Assembly (NCBI GenBank): GCA_963965975.1
Contig: OZ014417.1
Location: 5,003,821 to 5,067,820, forward strand
Length of the DNA stretch: 64,000 nt
Reading direction: 5' to 3'
Source: Xestospongia bergquistia
Lineage: Eukaryota > Porifera > Demospongiae > Haplosclerida > Petrosiidae
The notes beneath the pieces were generated by a model, which made no database searches, was not told the DNA's origin, and saw only the letters and a program-made list of their open reading frames with translations. Below are positions 13,799 through 27,996 of this stretch, piece after piece; the first letter of the stretch is position 1; each line of letters begins with the position of its first letter. The translations under genes and the position numbers were made by a program.

Positions 13799-13941
13799 GC
13801 TCTAAAGTCTTTAAGTTAAAGACTTTAGAAGGTTTAGACTATTGAGAGAAGTTTATAAAGTAAACTGCTCAGTCTAAAGGACTTTATGGCACTAACTAAA
13901 TAAACAGCTATTAACAGTTTAGTAAGTTAGTTTGCATTAAC
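13799..13941 (+). repeat. Representative consensus monomer with three dyads
   Basis: This single unit matches the consensus I derived by eye. It contains three adjacent dyads. H1 (13801-13829) is a palindrome with two 14-bp arms (TCTAAAGTCTTTAA and its complement) around one central G. H2 (13833-13878) has outer arms TTTAGACT/AGTCTAAA and inner arms AGTTTA/TAAACT around a 5-nt loop. H3 (13891-13931) has outer arms ACTAACT/AGTTAGT and inner arms AAAC/GTTT. A small fourth dyad, TAAAG-GA-CTTTA, lies between H2 and H3. Nearly the whole monomer can therefore fold as a row of hairpins or cruciforms. Pairing is read directly from the sequence; any biological role is inference. Confidence 0.9.
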
Positions 13942-16900
13942 GCTCTAAAGTCTTTAAGATAAAGACTTTAGAAGGTTTAGACTATTGAGAGAAGTTCATA
14001 AAGTAAACTGCTCAGTCTAAAGGACTTTAAGGCACTAACTAAAGAAACAGCTATTAACAGTTTAGTAAGTTAGTTTGCATTAACTCTCAAAAGTCTTTAA
14101 GTTAAAGACTTTAAAAGGTTTAGACTATTTAGAGAAGTTTATAAAGTAAACTGCTCAGTCTAAACGACTTTATGGCACTAACTAAATAAACAGCTATTAA
14201 CAGTTTAGTAAGTTAGTTTAAATTAACGCTCTAAAGTCTTTAAGTTAAAGACTTTAGAAGGTTTAGACTATTGAGAGAAGTTTATAAAGTAAACTGCTCA
14301 GTCTAAAGGACTTTATGGCACTAACTAAATAAACAGCTATTAACAGTTTAGTAAGTTAGTTTGCATTAACGCTCTAAAGTCTTTAAGTTAAAGACTTTAG
14401 AAGGTTTAGACTATTGAAAGAAGTTTATAAAGTAAACTGCTCAGTCTAAAGGACTTTACGGCACTAACTAAATAAACAGCTATTAACAGTTTAGTAAGTT
14501 AGTTTGCATTAACGCTCTAAAGTCTTTAAGATAAAGACTTTAGAAGGTTTAGACTAATGAAAGAAGTTTATAAAGTAAACTGCTCAGTCTAAAGGACTTT
14601 AAGGCACTAACTAAATAAACAACTATTAACAGTTAGTAAGTTAGTTTGCATTAACGCTCTAAAGTCTTTAAGTTAAAGACTTTAGAAGGTTTAGACTATT
14701 GAGAGAAGTTTATAAAGTAAACTGGTCAGTCTAAAGGACACTATGGCACTAACTAAATAAACAGCTATTAACAGTTTAGTAATTTATTTTGCATTAACGC
14801 TCTAAAGTCTTTAAGATAAAGACTTTAGAAGGTTTAGACTATTGAGAGAAGTTCATAAAGTAAACTGCTCAGTCTAAAGGACTTTACGGCACTAACTAAA
14901 TAAACAGCTATTAACAGTTTAGTAAGTTTGTTTGCATTAACGCTCTAAAGTCTTTATGTTAAAGACTTTAGAAAGTTTAGACTATTGAGAGAAGTTTATA
15001 AAGTAAACTGCTCAGTCTAAAGGACTTTATGGCACTAACTATATAAACAGCTATTAAGAGTTTAGTAAGTTAGTTTGCATTAACATCTAAAGTCTTTAAG
15101 ATAAAGACTTTAGAAGGTTTAGACTAATGAGAGAAGTTTATAAAGTAAACTGCTCAGTCTAAAGGACTTTAAGGCACTAACTAAATAAACAACTATTAAC
15201 AGTTAGTAAGTTAGTTTGCATTAACGCTCTAAAGTCTTTAAGTTAAAGACTTTAGAAGGTTTAGACTATTGAGAGAAGTTTATAAAGTAAACTGCTCAGT
15301 CTAAAGGACTTTATGGCACTAACTAAATAAACAGCTATTAACAGTTTAGTAATTTATTTTGCATTAACGCTCTAAAGTCTTTAAGATAAAGACTTTAGAA
15401 GGTTTAGACTATTGAGAGAAGAATATAAAGTAAATTGTTCAGTCTAAAGGACTTTATGGCACTAACTAAATAAACAGCTATTAACAGTTTAGTAAGTTAG
15501 TTTGCATTAACGCTCTAAAGTCTTTAAGTTAAAGACTTTAGAAGGTTTCGACTATTGAGAGAAGTTTATAAAAGAAACTGCTCAGTTTAAGGACTTTATG
15601 GCACTAACTAAATAAACAGCTATTAACAGTTTAGTAAGTTTGTTTGCATTAACGCTCTTAAGTCTTTAAGTTAAAGACTTTAGTAAGTTTAGACTATTGA
15701 CACAAGTTTATAAAGTAAAATGTTCAGTCTAAAGGACTTTATGGCACTAAGTAAATAAACAGCTATTAACAGTTTAGTAAGTTAGTTTGCATTAACGCTC
15801 TAAAGTCTTTAAGTTAAAGACGTTAGAAAGTTTAGACTATTGAGAGAAGTTTATAAAGTAAACTGCTCAGTCTAAAAAACTCTATGGCACTAACTAAATA
15901 AACAGCTACTAACAGTTTAGGATGTTAGTTTGCATTAACGCTCTAAAGTCTTTAAGTTAAAGACTTTAGAAGGTTTAGACTATTGAGGGAAGTTTATAAA
16001 GTAAACTGCTCAGTCTAAAGGACTTTACGGCACTAACTAAATAAACAGCTATTAACAGTTTAGTAAGTTAGTTTGCGTTAACGCTCTAAAGTCTTTAAGA
16101 CAAAGACTTTGGAAGGTTTAGACTAATGAGAGAAGTTTATAAAGTAAACTGCTCAGTCTAAAGGACTTTAAGGCACTGACTAAATAAACAACTATTAACA
16201 GTTTAGTAAGTTAGTTTGCATTAACGCTCTACAGTCTTTAAGTTAAAGACTTTAGAAGGTTTAGACTATTGAGAGAAGTTTATAAAGTAAACTGCTCAGT
16301 CTAAAGGACTTTACGGCACTAACTAAATAAACAGCTATTAACAGTTTAGTAAGTTAGTTTGCATTAACGCTCTAAAGTCTTTAAGATAAAGACTTTAGAA
16401 GGTTTAGACTAATGAGAGAAGTTTATAAAGTAAACTGCTCAGTCTAAAGGACTTTAAGGCACTAACTAAATAAACAGCTATTAACAGTTTAGTAAGTTAG
16501 TTTGCATTAACCCTCTAAAGTCTTTAAGTTAAAGACTTTAGAAGGTTTAGACTATTGAGAGAAGTTTATAAACTAAACTGCTCAGTCTAAAGGACTTTAT
16601 GGCACTAACTAAATAAACAGCTATTAACAGTTTAGTAAGTTACTTTGCATTAACTCTCAAAAGTCTTTAAGTTAAAGACTTTAAAAGGTTTAGACTATTG
16701 AGACAAGTTTATAAAGTAAACTGCTCAGTCTAAACGACTTTATGGCACTAACTAAATAAACAGCTATTAACATTTTAGTAAGTTAGTTTAAATTAACGCT
16801 CTAAAGTCTTTAAGTTAAAGACTTTAGAAGGTTTAGACTATTGAGAGAAGTTTATAAAGTAAACTGCTCAGTCTAAAGGACTTTACGGCACTAACTAAAT

Positions 16901-19900
16901 AAACTGCTATTAACAGTTTAGTAAGTTTGTTTGCATTAACGCTCTAAAGTCTTTAAGTTAAAGACTTTAGAAAGTTTAGACTATTGAGAGAAGTTTATAA
17001 AGTAAACTGCTCAGTCTAAAGGACTTTATGGCACTAACTAAATAAACAGCTATTAACAGTTTAGTAAGTTTGTTTGCATTAACGCTCTAAAGTCTTTAAG
17101 TTAAAGGCTTTAGAAGGTTTAGACTATGGAGAGAAGTTTATAAAGTAAACTGCTCAGACTAAAGGACTTTATGGCACTAACTAAATAAGCAGCTATTAAC
17201 AGTTTAGTAAGTTAGTTTGCATTAACGCTCTAAAGTCTTTAAGATAAAGACTTTAGAAGGTTTAGACTAATGAGAGAAGTTGATAAAGTAAATTGTTCAG
17301 TCTAAAGGACTTTATGGCACTAACTAAATAAACAGCTATTAACAGTTTAGTAAGTTAGTTTGCATTAAGGCTCTAAAGTCTTTAAGATAAAGACTTTAGA
17401 AGGTTTAGACTAATGAGAGAAGTTTATAAAGTAAACTGCTCAGTCTAAAGGACTTTAAGGCACTAACTCAATAAACAACTATTAACAGTTTAGTAAGTTA
17501 GTTTCCATTAACGCTCTAAAGTCTTTAAGTTAAAGACTTTAGAAGGTTGAGACTATTGAGAGAAGTTTATAAAGTAAACTGCTCAGTCTAAAGGACTTTA
17601 TGGCACTAACTAAATAAACAGCTATTAAGAGTTTAGTAAGTTACTTTGCATTAACGCTCTAAAGTCTTTAAGATAAAGACTTTAGAAGGTTTAGACTATT
17701 GAGAGAAGTTTATAAAGTAAACTGCTCAGTCTAAAGGACTTTATGGCACTAACTAAACAAACAGCTATTAACAGTTTAGTAAGTTAGTTTGCATTAACGC
17801 TCTAAAGTCTTTAAGTTAAAGACTTTAGAAGGTTTAGACTATTGAGAGAAGTTTATAAAGTAAACTGCTCAGTCTAAATGACTTTATGGCACTAACTAAA
17901 TAAACAGCTATTAACAGTTTAGTAAGTTAGTTTGCATTAACGCTCTAAAGACATTAAGTTAAAGACTTTAGAAGGTTTAGACTAATGAGAGAAGTCTATA
18001 AAGTAAACTGCTCAGTCTGAAGGACTTTAAGGCACTAACTAAATAAACAACTATTAACAGTTTAGTAAGTTAGTTTGCATTAACGCTCTAAAGTCTTTAA
18101 GTTAAAGACTTTAGAAGGTTTAGACGATTGAGAGAAGTTTATAAAGTAAACTGCTCAGTCTAAAGGACTTTAAGGCACTAACTAAATAAACAGCTATTAA
18201 CAGTTTAGTAAGTTAGTTTGCATTAACGCTCTAAAGTCTTTAAGTTAAATACTTTAGAAGGTTTAGACTATTGAGAGAAGTTTATAAAGTAAACTGCTCA
18301 GTCTAAAGGACTTTATGGCACTAACTAAATAAACAGCTATTAACAGTTTAGTAAGTTAGTTTACATTAACGCTCTAAAGTCTTTAAGATAAAGACTTTAG
18401 AAGGTTTAGACGAATGAGAGAAGTTTATAAAGTAAACTGCTCAGTCTAAAGGACTTTAAGGCACTAACTAAATAAACAACTATTAACAGTTTAGTAAGTT
18501 AGTTTGCATTAACGCTCTAAAGTCTTTAAGTTAAAGACTTTAGAAGGTTTAGACTATTCAGAGAAGTTTATAAAGTAAACTGCTCAGTCTAAAGGACTTT
18601 ATGGCACTAACTAAATAAACAGCTATTAACAGTTTAGTAATTTATTTTGCATTCACGCTCTAAAGTCTTTAAGATAAAGACTTTAGAATGTTTAGAGTAA
18701 TGAGAGAAGTTTATAAAGTAAACTGCTTAGTCTAAAGGACTTTAAGGCACTAACTAAATAAACAACTATTAAGAGTTTAGTAAGTTAGTTTGCATTAACG
18801 CTCTAAAGTCTTTAAGTTAAAGACTTTAGAAGGTTTAGACTATTGAGAGAAGTTTATAAAGTAAACTGCTCAGTCTAAAGGACTTTACGGCACTAACTAA
18901 ATAAACAGCTATTAACAGTTTAGTAAGTTAGTTTGCATTAACGCTCTAAAGTCTTTAAGTTAAAGACTTTAGAAGATTTAGACTAATGAGAGAAGTTTAT
19001 AAAGTAAACTGCTCAGTCTAAAGGACTTTAAGGCACTAACTAAATAAACAACTATTAACAGTTTAGTAAGTTAGTTTGCATTAACGCTGTAAAGTCTTTA
19101 AGTTAAAGACTTTAGAAGGTTTAGACTATTGAGAGAAGTTTATAAAGTAAACTGCTGAGTCTAAAGGACTTTATGGCACTAACTAAATAAACAGCTATTA
19201 ACAGTTTAGTAAGTTAGTTTGCATAAACGCTCTGAAGTCTTGAAGATAAAGACTTTAGAAGGTTTAGACTAATGAGAGAAGTTTATAAAGTAAACTGCTC
19301 AGTCTAAAGGACTTTAAGGCACTAACTAAATAAACAACTATTATCAGTTTAGAAAGTAAGTTTGCATTAACGCTCTAAAGTCTTTAAGTTAAAGACTTTA
19401 GAAGGTTTAGACTATTGAGAGAAGTTTATAAAGTAAACTGCTCAGTCTAAAGGACTTTATGGCTCTAACTAAATAAACAGCTATTAACAGTTTAGTAATT
19501 TATTTTGCATTAACGCTCTAAAGTCTTTAAGATAAAGACTTTGGAAGGTTTAGACTATTGAGAGAAGTTTATAAAGTAAACTGCTCAGTCTAGAGGACTT
19601 TATGGCACTAACTAAATAAACAGCTATTAACAGTTTAGTAAGTTAGTTTGCATTAACGCTCTAAAGTCTTTAAGTTAAAGACTTTAGAAGGTTTAGACTA
19701 TTGAAACAAGTTTATAAAGTAAACTGTTCAGTCTAAAGGACTTTATGGCATTAACTAAATACAACTATTAACAGTTTAGTAAGTTAGTTTGCATTAACGC
19801 TCTAAAGTCTTTAAGTTAAAGACTTTAGAAGGTTTAGACTATTGAGAGAAGTTTATAAAGTAAACTGCTTAGTCTAAAGGACTTTAAGGCACTAACTAAA

Positions 19901-22900
19901 TAAACAGCTATTAACAGTTTAGTAAGTTAGTTTGCATTAACTCTCAAAAGTCTTTAAGTTAAAACTTTAAAAGGTTTAGACTATTGAGACAAGTTTATAA
20001 AGTAAACAGCTCAGTCTAAACGACTTTATGGCACTAACTAAATAAACAGCTATTAACATTTTAGTAAGTTAGTTTAAATTAACGCTCTAAAGTCTTTAAG
20101 TTAAAGACTTTAGAAGGTTTAGACTATTGAGAGAAGTTTATATAGTAAACTGCTCAGTCTAAAAGACTTTACGGCACTAACTAAATAAACAGCTATTAAC
20201 AGTTTAGTAAGTTTGTTTGCATTAACGCTCTAAAGTCTTTAAGTTAAAGACTTTAGAAAGTTTAGACTATTGAGAGAAGTTTATAAAGTAAACTGCTCAG
20301 TCTAAAGGACTTTATGGTACTAACTAAATAAACAGCTATTAACAGTTTAGTAAGTTAGTTTGCATTAACGCTCTAAAGTCTTTAAGTTAAAGACTTTAGA
20401 AGGTTTAGACTATTGAGAGAAGTTTATAAAGTAAACTGCTCAGTCTAAAGGACTTTACGGCACTAACTAAATAAACAGCTATTAACAGTGTAGTAAGTTA
20501 GCTTGCATTAACGCTCTAAAGTCTTTAAGATAAAGACTTTAGAAGGTTTAGACTAATGAGAGAGGTTTATAAAGTTAACTGCTCAGTCTAAAGGACTTTA
20601 AGTTACTAACTAAATACACAACTATTAACAGTTAGTAAGTTAGTTTGCATTAACGCTCTAAAGTCTTTAAGTTAAAGACTTTAGAAGGTTTAGACTATTG
20701 AGAGAAGTTTATAAAGTAAACTGCTCAGTCTAAAGGACTTTATGGCACTAACTAAATAAACAACTATTAACAGTTTAGAAATTTATTTTGCATTAACGCT
20801 CTAAAGTAATTAAGATAAAGACTTTAGAAGGTTTAGACTATTGAGAGAAGTTTATAAAGTAAACTGCTCAGTCTAAAGGACTTTATGGCACTAACTAAAC
20901 AAACAGCTATTAACAGTTTAGTAAGTTAGTTTGCATTAACGCTCTAAAGTCTTTAAGTTAAAGACTTTAGAAGGTTTAGACTATTGAGAGAAGTTTATAA
21001 AGTAAACTGCTCAGTCTAAAGGACTTTACGGCACTAACTAAATAAACAGCTATTAACAGTTTAGTAAGTTAGCTTGCATTAACGCTCTAAAGTCTTTAAG
21101 ATAAAGACTTTAGAAGGTTTAGACTAATGAGAGAGGTTTATAAAGTTAACTGCTCAGTCTAAAGGACTTTAAGTTACTAACTAAATACACAACTATTAAC
21201 AGTTAGTAAGTTAGTTTGCATTAACGCTCTAAAGTCTTTAAGTTAAAGACTTTAGAAGGTTTAGACTATTGAGAGAAGTTTATAAAGTAAACTGCTCAGT
21301 CTAAAGGACTTTATGGCACTAACTAAATAAACAACTATTAACAGTTTAGTAATTTATTTTGCATTAACGCTCTAAAGTAATTAAGATAAAGACTTTAGAA
21401 GGTTTAGACTATTGAGAGAAGTTTATAAAGTAAACTGCTCAGTCTAAAGGACTTTATGGAACTAACTAAACAAACAGCTATTAACAGTTTAGTAAGTTAG
21501 TTTGCATTAACGCTCTAAAGTCTTTAAGTTAAAGACTTTAGAAGGTTTAGACTATTGAGAGAAGTTTATAAAGTAAACTGCTCAGTCTAAAGGACTTTAT
21601 GGCACTAACTAAATAAACAGCTATTAACAGTTTAGTAAGTTAGTTTGCATTAACGCTCTAAAGTCTTTAAGATAAAGACTTTAGAATGTTTAGACTAATG
21701 AGAGAAGTTTATAAAGTAAACTGCTCAGTCTAAAGGACTTTAAGGCACTAACTAAATAAAGAACTATTAACAGTTTAGTAAGTTAGTTTGCATTAATGCT
21801 CTACAGTCTTTAAGTTAAAGACTTTAGAAGGTTTAGACTATTGAGTGAAGTTTATAAAGTAAACTGCTCAGTCTAAAGGACTTTATGGCACTAACTAAAT
21901 AAACAGCTATTAACAGTTTAGTAAGTTAGTTTGCATTAACGCTCTAAAGTCTTTAAGATAAAGACTTTAGAAGGTTTAGACTCATGAGAGAAGTTTATAA
22001 AGTAAACTGCTCAGTCTAAAGGACTTTAAGGCACTAACTCAATAAACAACTATTAACAGTTTAGTAAGTTAGTTTGCATTAACGCTCTAAAGTCTTTAAG
22101 TTAAAGACTTTAGAAGGTTTAGACTATTGAGAGAAGTTTATAAAGTAAACTGCTCAGTCTAAAGGACTTTATGGCACTAACTAAATAAACAGCTATTAAC
22201 AGTTTAGTAAGTTACTTTGCATTAACGCTCTAAAGTCTTTAAGATAAAGACTTTAGAAGGTTTAGACTATTGAGAAAAGTTCATAAAGTAAACTGCTCAG
22301 TCTAAAGGACTTTAAGGCACTAACTAAAGAAACAGCTATTAACAGTTTAGTAAGTTAGTTTGCATTAACTCTCAAAAGTCTTTAAGTTACAGACTTTAAA
22401 AGGTTTAGACTATTGAGACAAGTTTATAAAGTAAACTGCTCAGTCTAAACGACTTTATGGCACTAACTAAATAAACAGCTATTAACATTTTAGTAAGTTA
22501 GTTTAAATTAACGCTCTAAAGTCTTTAAGTTAAAGACTTTAGAAGGTTTAGACTACTGAGAGAAGTTTATAAAGTAAACTGCTCAGTCTAAAGGACTTTA
22601 CGGCACTAACTAAATAAACAGCTATTAACAGTTTAATAAGTTTGTTTGCATTAACGCTCTAAAGTCTTTATGTTAAAGACTTTAGAAAGTTTAGACTATT
22701 GAGACAAGTTTATAAAGTAAACTGCTCAGTCTAAAGGACTTTATGGCACTAATTAAATAAACAGCTATTAACAGTTTAGTAATTTATTTTGCATTAACGC
22801 TGTAAAGTCTTTAAGATAAAGACTTTAGAAGGTTTAGACTATTGAGAGATCTTTATAAAGTAAACTGCTCAGTCTCGAGGACTTTATGGCACTAACTAAA

Positions 22901-23040
22901 TAAACAGCTATTAACAGTTTAGTAAGTTAGTTTGCATTAACGCTCTAAAGTCTTTAAGTTAAAGACTTTAGAAGGTTTAGACTATTGAAACAAGTTTATA
23001 AAGTAAACTGTTCAGTCTAAAGGACTTTATGGCATTAACT

Positions 23041-24050
23041 AAATACAGCTATTAACAGTTTAGTAAGTTAGTTTGCATTAACGCTCTAAAGTCTTTAAGT
23101 TAAAGACTTTAGAAGGTTTAGACTATTGAGAGAAGTTTATAAAGTAAACTGCTCAGTCTAAAGGACTTTATGGCACTAACTAAATAAACAGCTATTAACA
23201 GTTTAGTAAGTTACTTTGCATTAACGCTCTAAAGTCTTTAAGATAAAGACTTTAGAAGGTTTAGACTATTGAGAGATGTTCATAAAGTAAACTGCTCAGT
23301 CTAAAGGACTTTAAGGCACTAACTAAAGAAACAGCTATTAACAGTTTAGTAAGTTAGTTTGCATTAACTCTCAAAAGTCTTTAAGTTGAAGACTTTAAAA
23401 GGTTTAGACTATTGAGACAAGTTTATAAAGTAAACTGCTCAGTCTAAACGACTTTATGGCACTAACTAAATAAACAGCTATTAACATTTTAGTAAGTTAG
23501 TTTAAATTAACGCTCTAAAGTCTTTAAGTTAAAGACTTTAGAAGGTTTAGACTATTGAGAGAAGTTCATAAAGTAAACTGCTCAGTCTAAAGGACTTTAC
23601 GGCACTAACTAAATAAACAGCTATTAACAGTTTAGTAAGTTTGTTTGCATTAACGCTCTAAAGTCTTTATGTTAAAGACTTTAGAAAGTTTAGACTATTG
23701 AGAGAAGTTTATAAAGTAAACTGCTCAGTCTAAAGGACTTTATGGCACTAACTAAATAAACAGCTATTAACAGTTTAGTAATTTATTTTGCATTAACGCT
23801 CTAAAGTCTTTAAGATAAAGACTTTAGAAGGTTTAGACTATTGAGAGATGTTTATAAAGTAAACTGCTCAGTCTAGAGGACTTTATGGCACTAACTAAAT
23901 AAACAGCTATTAACAGTTTAGTAAGTTAGTTTGCATTAACGCTCTAAAGTCTTTAAGTTAAAGACTTTAGAAGGTTTAGACTATTGAAACAAGTTTATAA
24001 AGTAAACTGTTCAGTCTAAAGGACTTTATGGCATTAACTAAATACAGCTA
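23041..24050 (+). repeat. 7-monomer higher-order unit (999 bp)
   Basis: The 2-bp-deleted variant AAATACAGCT, in both cases preceded by the diagnostic GGCATTAACT, starts at 23041 and again at 24040. The spacing of 999 bp equals 7 x 143 minus the 2-bp deletion. Companion variants (TTAAATTAACG units, CTTTATGTTAAAG units, TAATTTATTTTGC units) occur in the same order on both sides, so a seven-monomer block was duplicated. Confidence 0.75.
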
Positions 24051-26986
24051 TTAACAGTTTAGTAAGTTAGTTTGCATTAATGCTCTAAAGTCTTTAAGTT
24101 AAAGACTTTAGAAGGTTTAGACTATTGAGAGAAGTTTATAAAGTAAACTGCTCAGTCCAAAGGACTTTACGGCACTAACTAAATAAACAGCTATTAGCAG
24201 TTTAGTAAGTTTGTTTGCATTAACGCTCTAAAGTCTTTAAGTTAAAGACTTTAGAAAGTTTAGACTATTGAGAGAAGTTTATAAAGTAAACTGCTCAGTC
24301 TAAAAAACTCTATGGCACTAACTAAATAAACAGCTATTCACAGTTTAGGATGTTAGTTTGCATTAACGCTCTAAAGTCTTTAAGTTAAAGACTTTAGAAG
24401 GTTTAGACTATTGAGGGAAGTTTATAAAGAAAACTGCTCAGTCTAAAGGACTCTACGGCACTAACTAAATAAACAGCTATTAATAGTTTAGTAAGTTAGT
24501 TTGCATTAACACTCTAAAGTCTTTAAGACAAAGACTTTGGACGGTTTAGACTAATGAGAGAAGTTTATAAAGTAAACTGCTCAGTCTAAAGGACTTTAAG
24601 GCACTAACTAAATGAACAACTATTAACAGTTTAGTAAGTTAGTTTGCATTAACGCTCTAAAGTCTTTAAGTTAAAGACTTTAGAAGGTTTAGACTATTGA
24701 GAGAAGTTTATAAAGTAAACTGCTCAGTCTAAAGGACTTTACGGCACTAACTAAATAAACAGCTATTAACAGTTTAGTAAGTTAGTTTGCATTAACGCTC
24801 AAAAGTCTTTAAGATAAAGACTTTAGAAGGTTTAGACTAATGAGAGAAGTTTATAAAGTAAACTGCTCAGTCTAAAGGACTTTAAGGCACTAACTAAATA
24901 AAGAACTATTAACAGTTTAGTAAGTTAGTTTGCATTAACGCTCTAAAGTCTTTAAGTTAACGACTTTAGAAGGTTTAGACTATTGATAGAAGTTTATAAA
25001 GTAAACTGCTCAGTCTAAAGGACTTTATGGCACTAACTAAATAAACAGCTATTAACAGTTTAGTAAGTTACTTTGCATTAACGCTCTAAAGTCTTTAACA
25101 TAAAGACTTTAGAAGGTTTAGACTATTGAGAGAAGTTCATAAAGTAAACTGCTCAGTCTAAAGGACTTTAAGGCACTAACTAAATAATCAGCTATTAACA
25201 GTTTAGTAAGTTAGTTTGCATTAACTCTCTAAAGTCTTTAAGTTAAAACTTTAAAAGGTTTAGACTATTGAGACAAGTTTATAAAGTAAACAGCTCAGTC
25301 TAAACGACTTTATGGCACTAACTAAATAAACAGCTATTAACATTTTAGTAAGTTAGTTTAAATTAACGCTCTAAAGTCTTTAAGTTAAAGACTTTAGAAG
25401 GTTTAGACTATTGAGAGAAGTTTATAAAGTAAACTGCTCAGTCTAAAGGACTTTACGGCACTAACTAAATAAACAGCTATTAACAGTTTAGTAAGTTTGT
25501 TTGCATTAACGCTCTAAAGTCTTTAAGTTAAAGACTTTAGAAAGTTTAGACTATTGAGAGAAGTTTATAAAGTAAACTGCTCAGTCTAAAGGACTTTATG
25601 GCACTAACTAAATAAACAGCTATTAACAGTTTAGTAAGTTAGTTTGCATTAACGCTCTAAAGTCTTTAAGTTAAAGACTTTAGAAGGTTTAGACTATTGA
25701 GAGAAGTTTATAAAGTAAACTGCTCAGTCTAAAGGACTTTACGGCACTAACTAAATAAACAACTATTAACAGTTTAGTAATTTATTTTGCATTAACGCTC
25801 TAAAGTCTTTAAGATAAAGACTTTAGAAGGTTTAGACTATTGAGAGAAGAATATAAAGTAAATTGTTCAGTCTAAAGGACTTTATGGCACTAACTAAATA
25901 AACAGCTATTAACAGTTTAGTAAGTTAGTTTGCATTAACGCTCTAAAGTCTTTAAGTTAAAGACTTTAGAAGGTTTCGACTATTGAGAGAAGTTTATAAA
26001 AGAAACTGCTCAGTTTAAGGACTTTATGGCACTAACTAAATAAACAGCTATTAACAGTTTAGTAAGTTTGTTTGCATTAACGCTCTTAAGTCTTTAAGTT
26101 AAAGACTTTAGTAAGTTTAGACTATTGACACAAGTTTATAAAGTAAAATGTTCAGTCGAAAGGACTTTATGGCACTAAGTAAATAAACAGCTATTAACAG
26201 TTTAGTAAGTTAGTTCGCATTAACGCTCTAAAGTCTTTAAGTTAAAGACTTTAGAAAGTTTAGACTATTGAGAGAAGTTTATAAAGTAAACTGCTCAGTC
26301 TAAAAGACTTTATGGCGCTAACTAAATAAACAACTATTAACAGTTTAGTAAGTTAGTTTGCATTAACGCTCTAAAGTCTTTAAGTTAAAGACTTTAGAAG
26401 GTTTAGACTTTTGAGAGAAGTTTCTAAAGTAAACTGCTCAGCCTAATGGACTTTATGGCAAGAACTAAATAAACAGCTATTAACAGTTTAGTAAGTTACT
26501 TTGCATTAACGCTCTAAAGTCTTTAAGTTAAAGACTTTAGAAGGTTTAGACTATTGAGAGAAGTTTATAAAGTAAACTGCTCAGTCTAAAGGACTTTACG
26601 GCACTAACTAAATAAACAGCTATTAACAGTTTAGTAAGTTAGTTTGCATTAACGCTCTAAAGTCTTTAAGATAAAGACTTTAGAAGGTTTAGACTAATGA
26701 GAGAAGTTTATAAAGTTAACTGCTCAGTCTAAAGGACTTTAAGGCACTAACTATATACACAACTATTAACAGTTAGTAAGTTAGTTTGCATTAACGCTCT
26801 AAAGTCTTTAAGTTAAAGACTTTAGAAGGTTTAGACTATTGAGAGAAGTTTATAAAGTAAACTGCTCAGTCTAAAGGACTTTATGGCACTAACTAAATAA
26901 ACAACTATTAACAGTTTAGTAATTTATTTTGCATTAACGCTCTAAAGTCTTTAAGATAAAGACTTTAGAAGGTTTACACTATTGAG

Positions 26987-27996
26987 AGAAGAATATAAAG
27001 TAAATTGTTCAGTCTAAAGGACTTTATGGCACTAACTAAATAAACAGCTATTAACAGTTTAGTAAGTTAGTTTGCATTAACGCTCTAAAGTCTTTAAGTT
27101 AAAGACTTTAGAAGGTTTCGAGTATTGAGAGAAGTTTCTAAAGTAAACTGCTCAGTCTAAAGGTCTTTATGGCACTAACTAATGAAGTAGCTATTAACAG
27201 TTTAGTAAGTTAGTTTGCATTAACGCTCTAAAGTCTTTAAGTTAAAGACTTTAGAAAGTTTAGACTATTGAGAGAAGTTTATAAAGTAAACTGCTCAGTC
27301 TAAAGGAGTTTATGGCGCTAACTAAATAAACAACTATTAACAGTTTAGTAAGTTAGTTTGCATTAACGCTCTAAAGTCTTTAAGTTAAAGACTTTAGAAG
27401 GTTTAGACTTTTGAGAGAAGTTTCTAAAATAAACTGCTCAGCCTAATGGACTTTATGGCACGAACTAAATAAACAGCTATTAACAGTTTAGTAAGTTAGT
27501 TTGCATTAACGCTCTAAAGTCTTTAAGTTAAAGACTTTAGAAGGTTTAGACTATTGAGAGAAGTTTATAAAGTAAACTGCTCAGTCTAAAGGACTTTACG
27601 GCACTAACTAAATAAACAGCTATTAACAGTTTAGTAAGTTAGTTTGCATTAACGCTCTAAAGTCTTTAAGATAAAGACTTTAGAAGGTTTAGACTAATGA
27701 GAGAAGTTTATAAAGTTAACTGCTCAGTCTAAAGGACTTTAAGGCACTAACTATATACACAACTATTAACAGTTAGTAAGTTAGTTTGCATTAACGCTCT
27801 AAAGTCTTTAAGTTAAAGACTTTAGATGGTTTAGACTATTGAGAGAAGTTTATAAAGTAAACTGCTCAGTCTAAAGGACTTTATGGCACTAACTAAATAA
27901 ACAACTATTAACAGTTTAGTAATTTATTTTGCATTAACGCTCTAAAGTCTTTAAGATAAAGACTTTAGAAGGTTTAGACTATTGAGAGAAGAATAT
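26987..27996 (+). repeat. 7-monomer higher-order unit (1000 bp)
   Basis: The variant GAAGAATATAAAGTAAATTG occurs near 25845, 26987 and 27987. The last two are 1000 bp apart (7 monomers minus 1 bp) and the first two are 1142 bp apart (8 monomers minus 2 bp). Surrounding variant order (ACTATATACAC, AGTTAGTAAG with a missing T, TAATTTATTTTGC) is shared, supporting block duplication. Confidence 0.7.
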
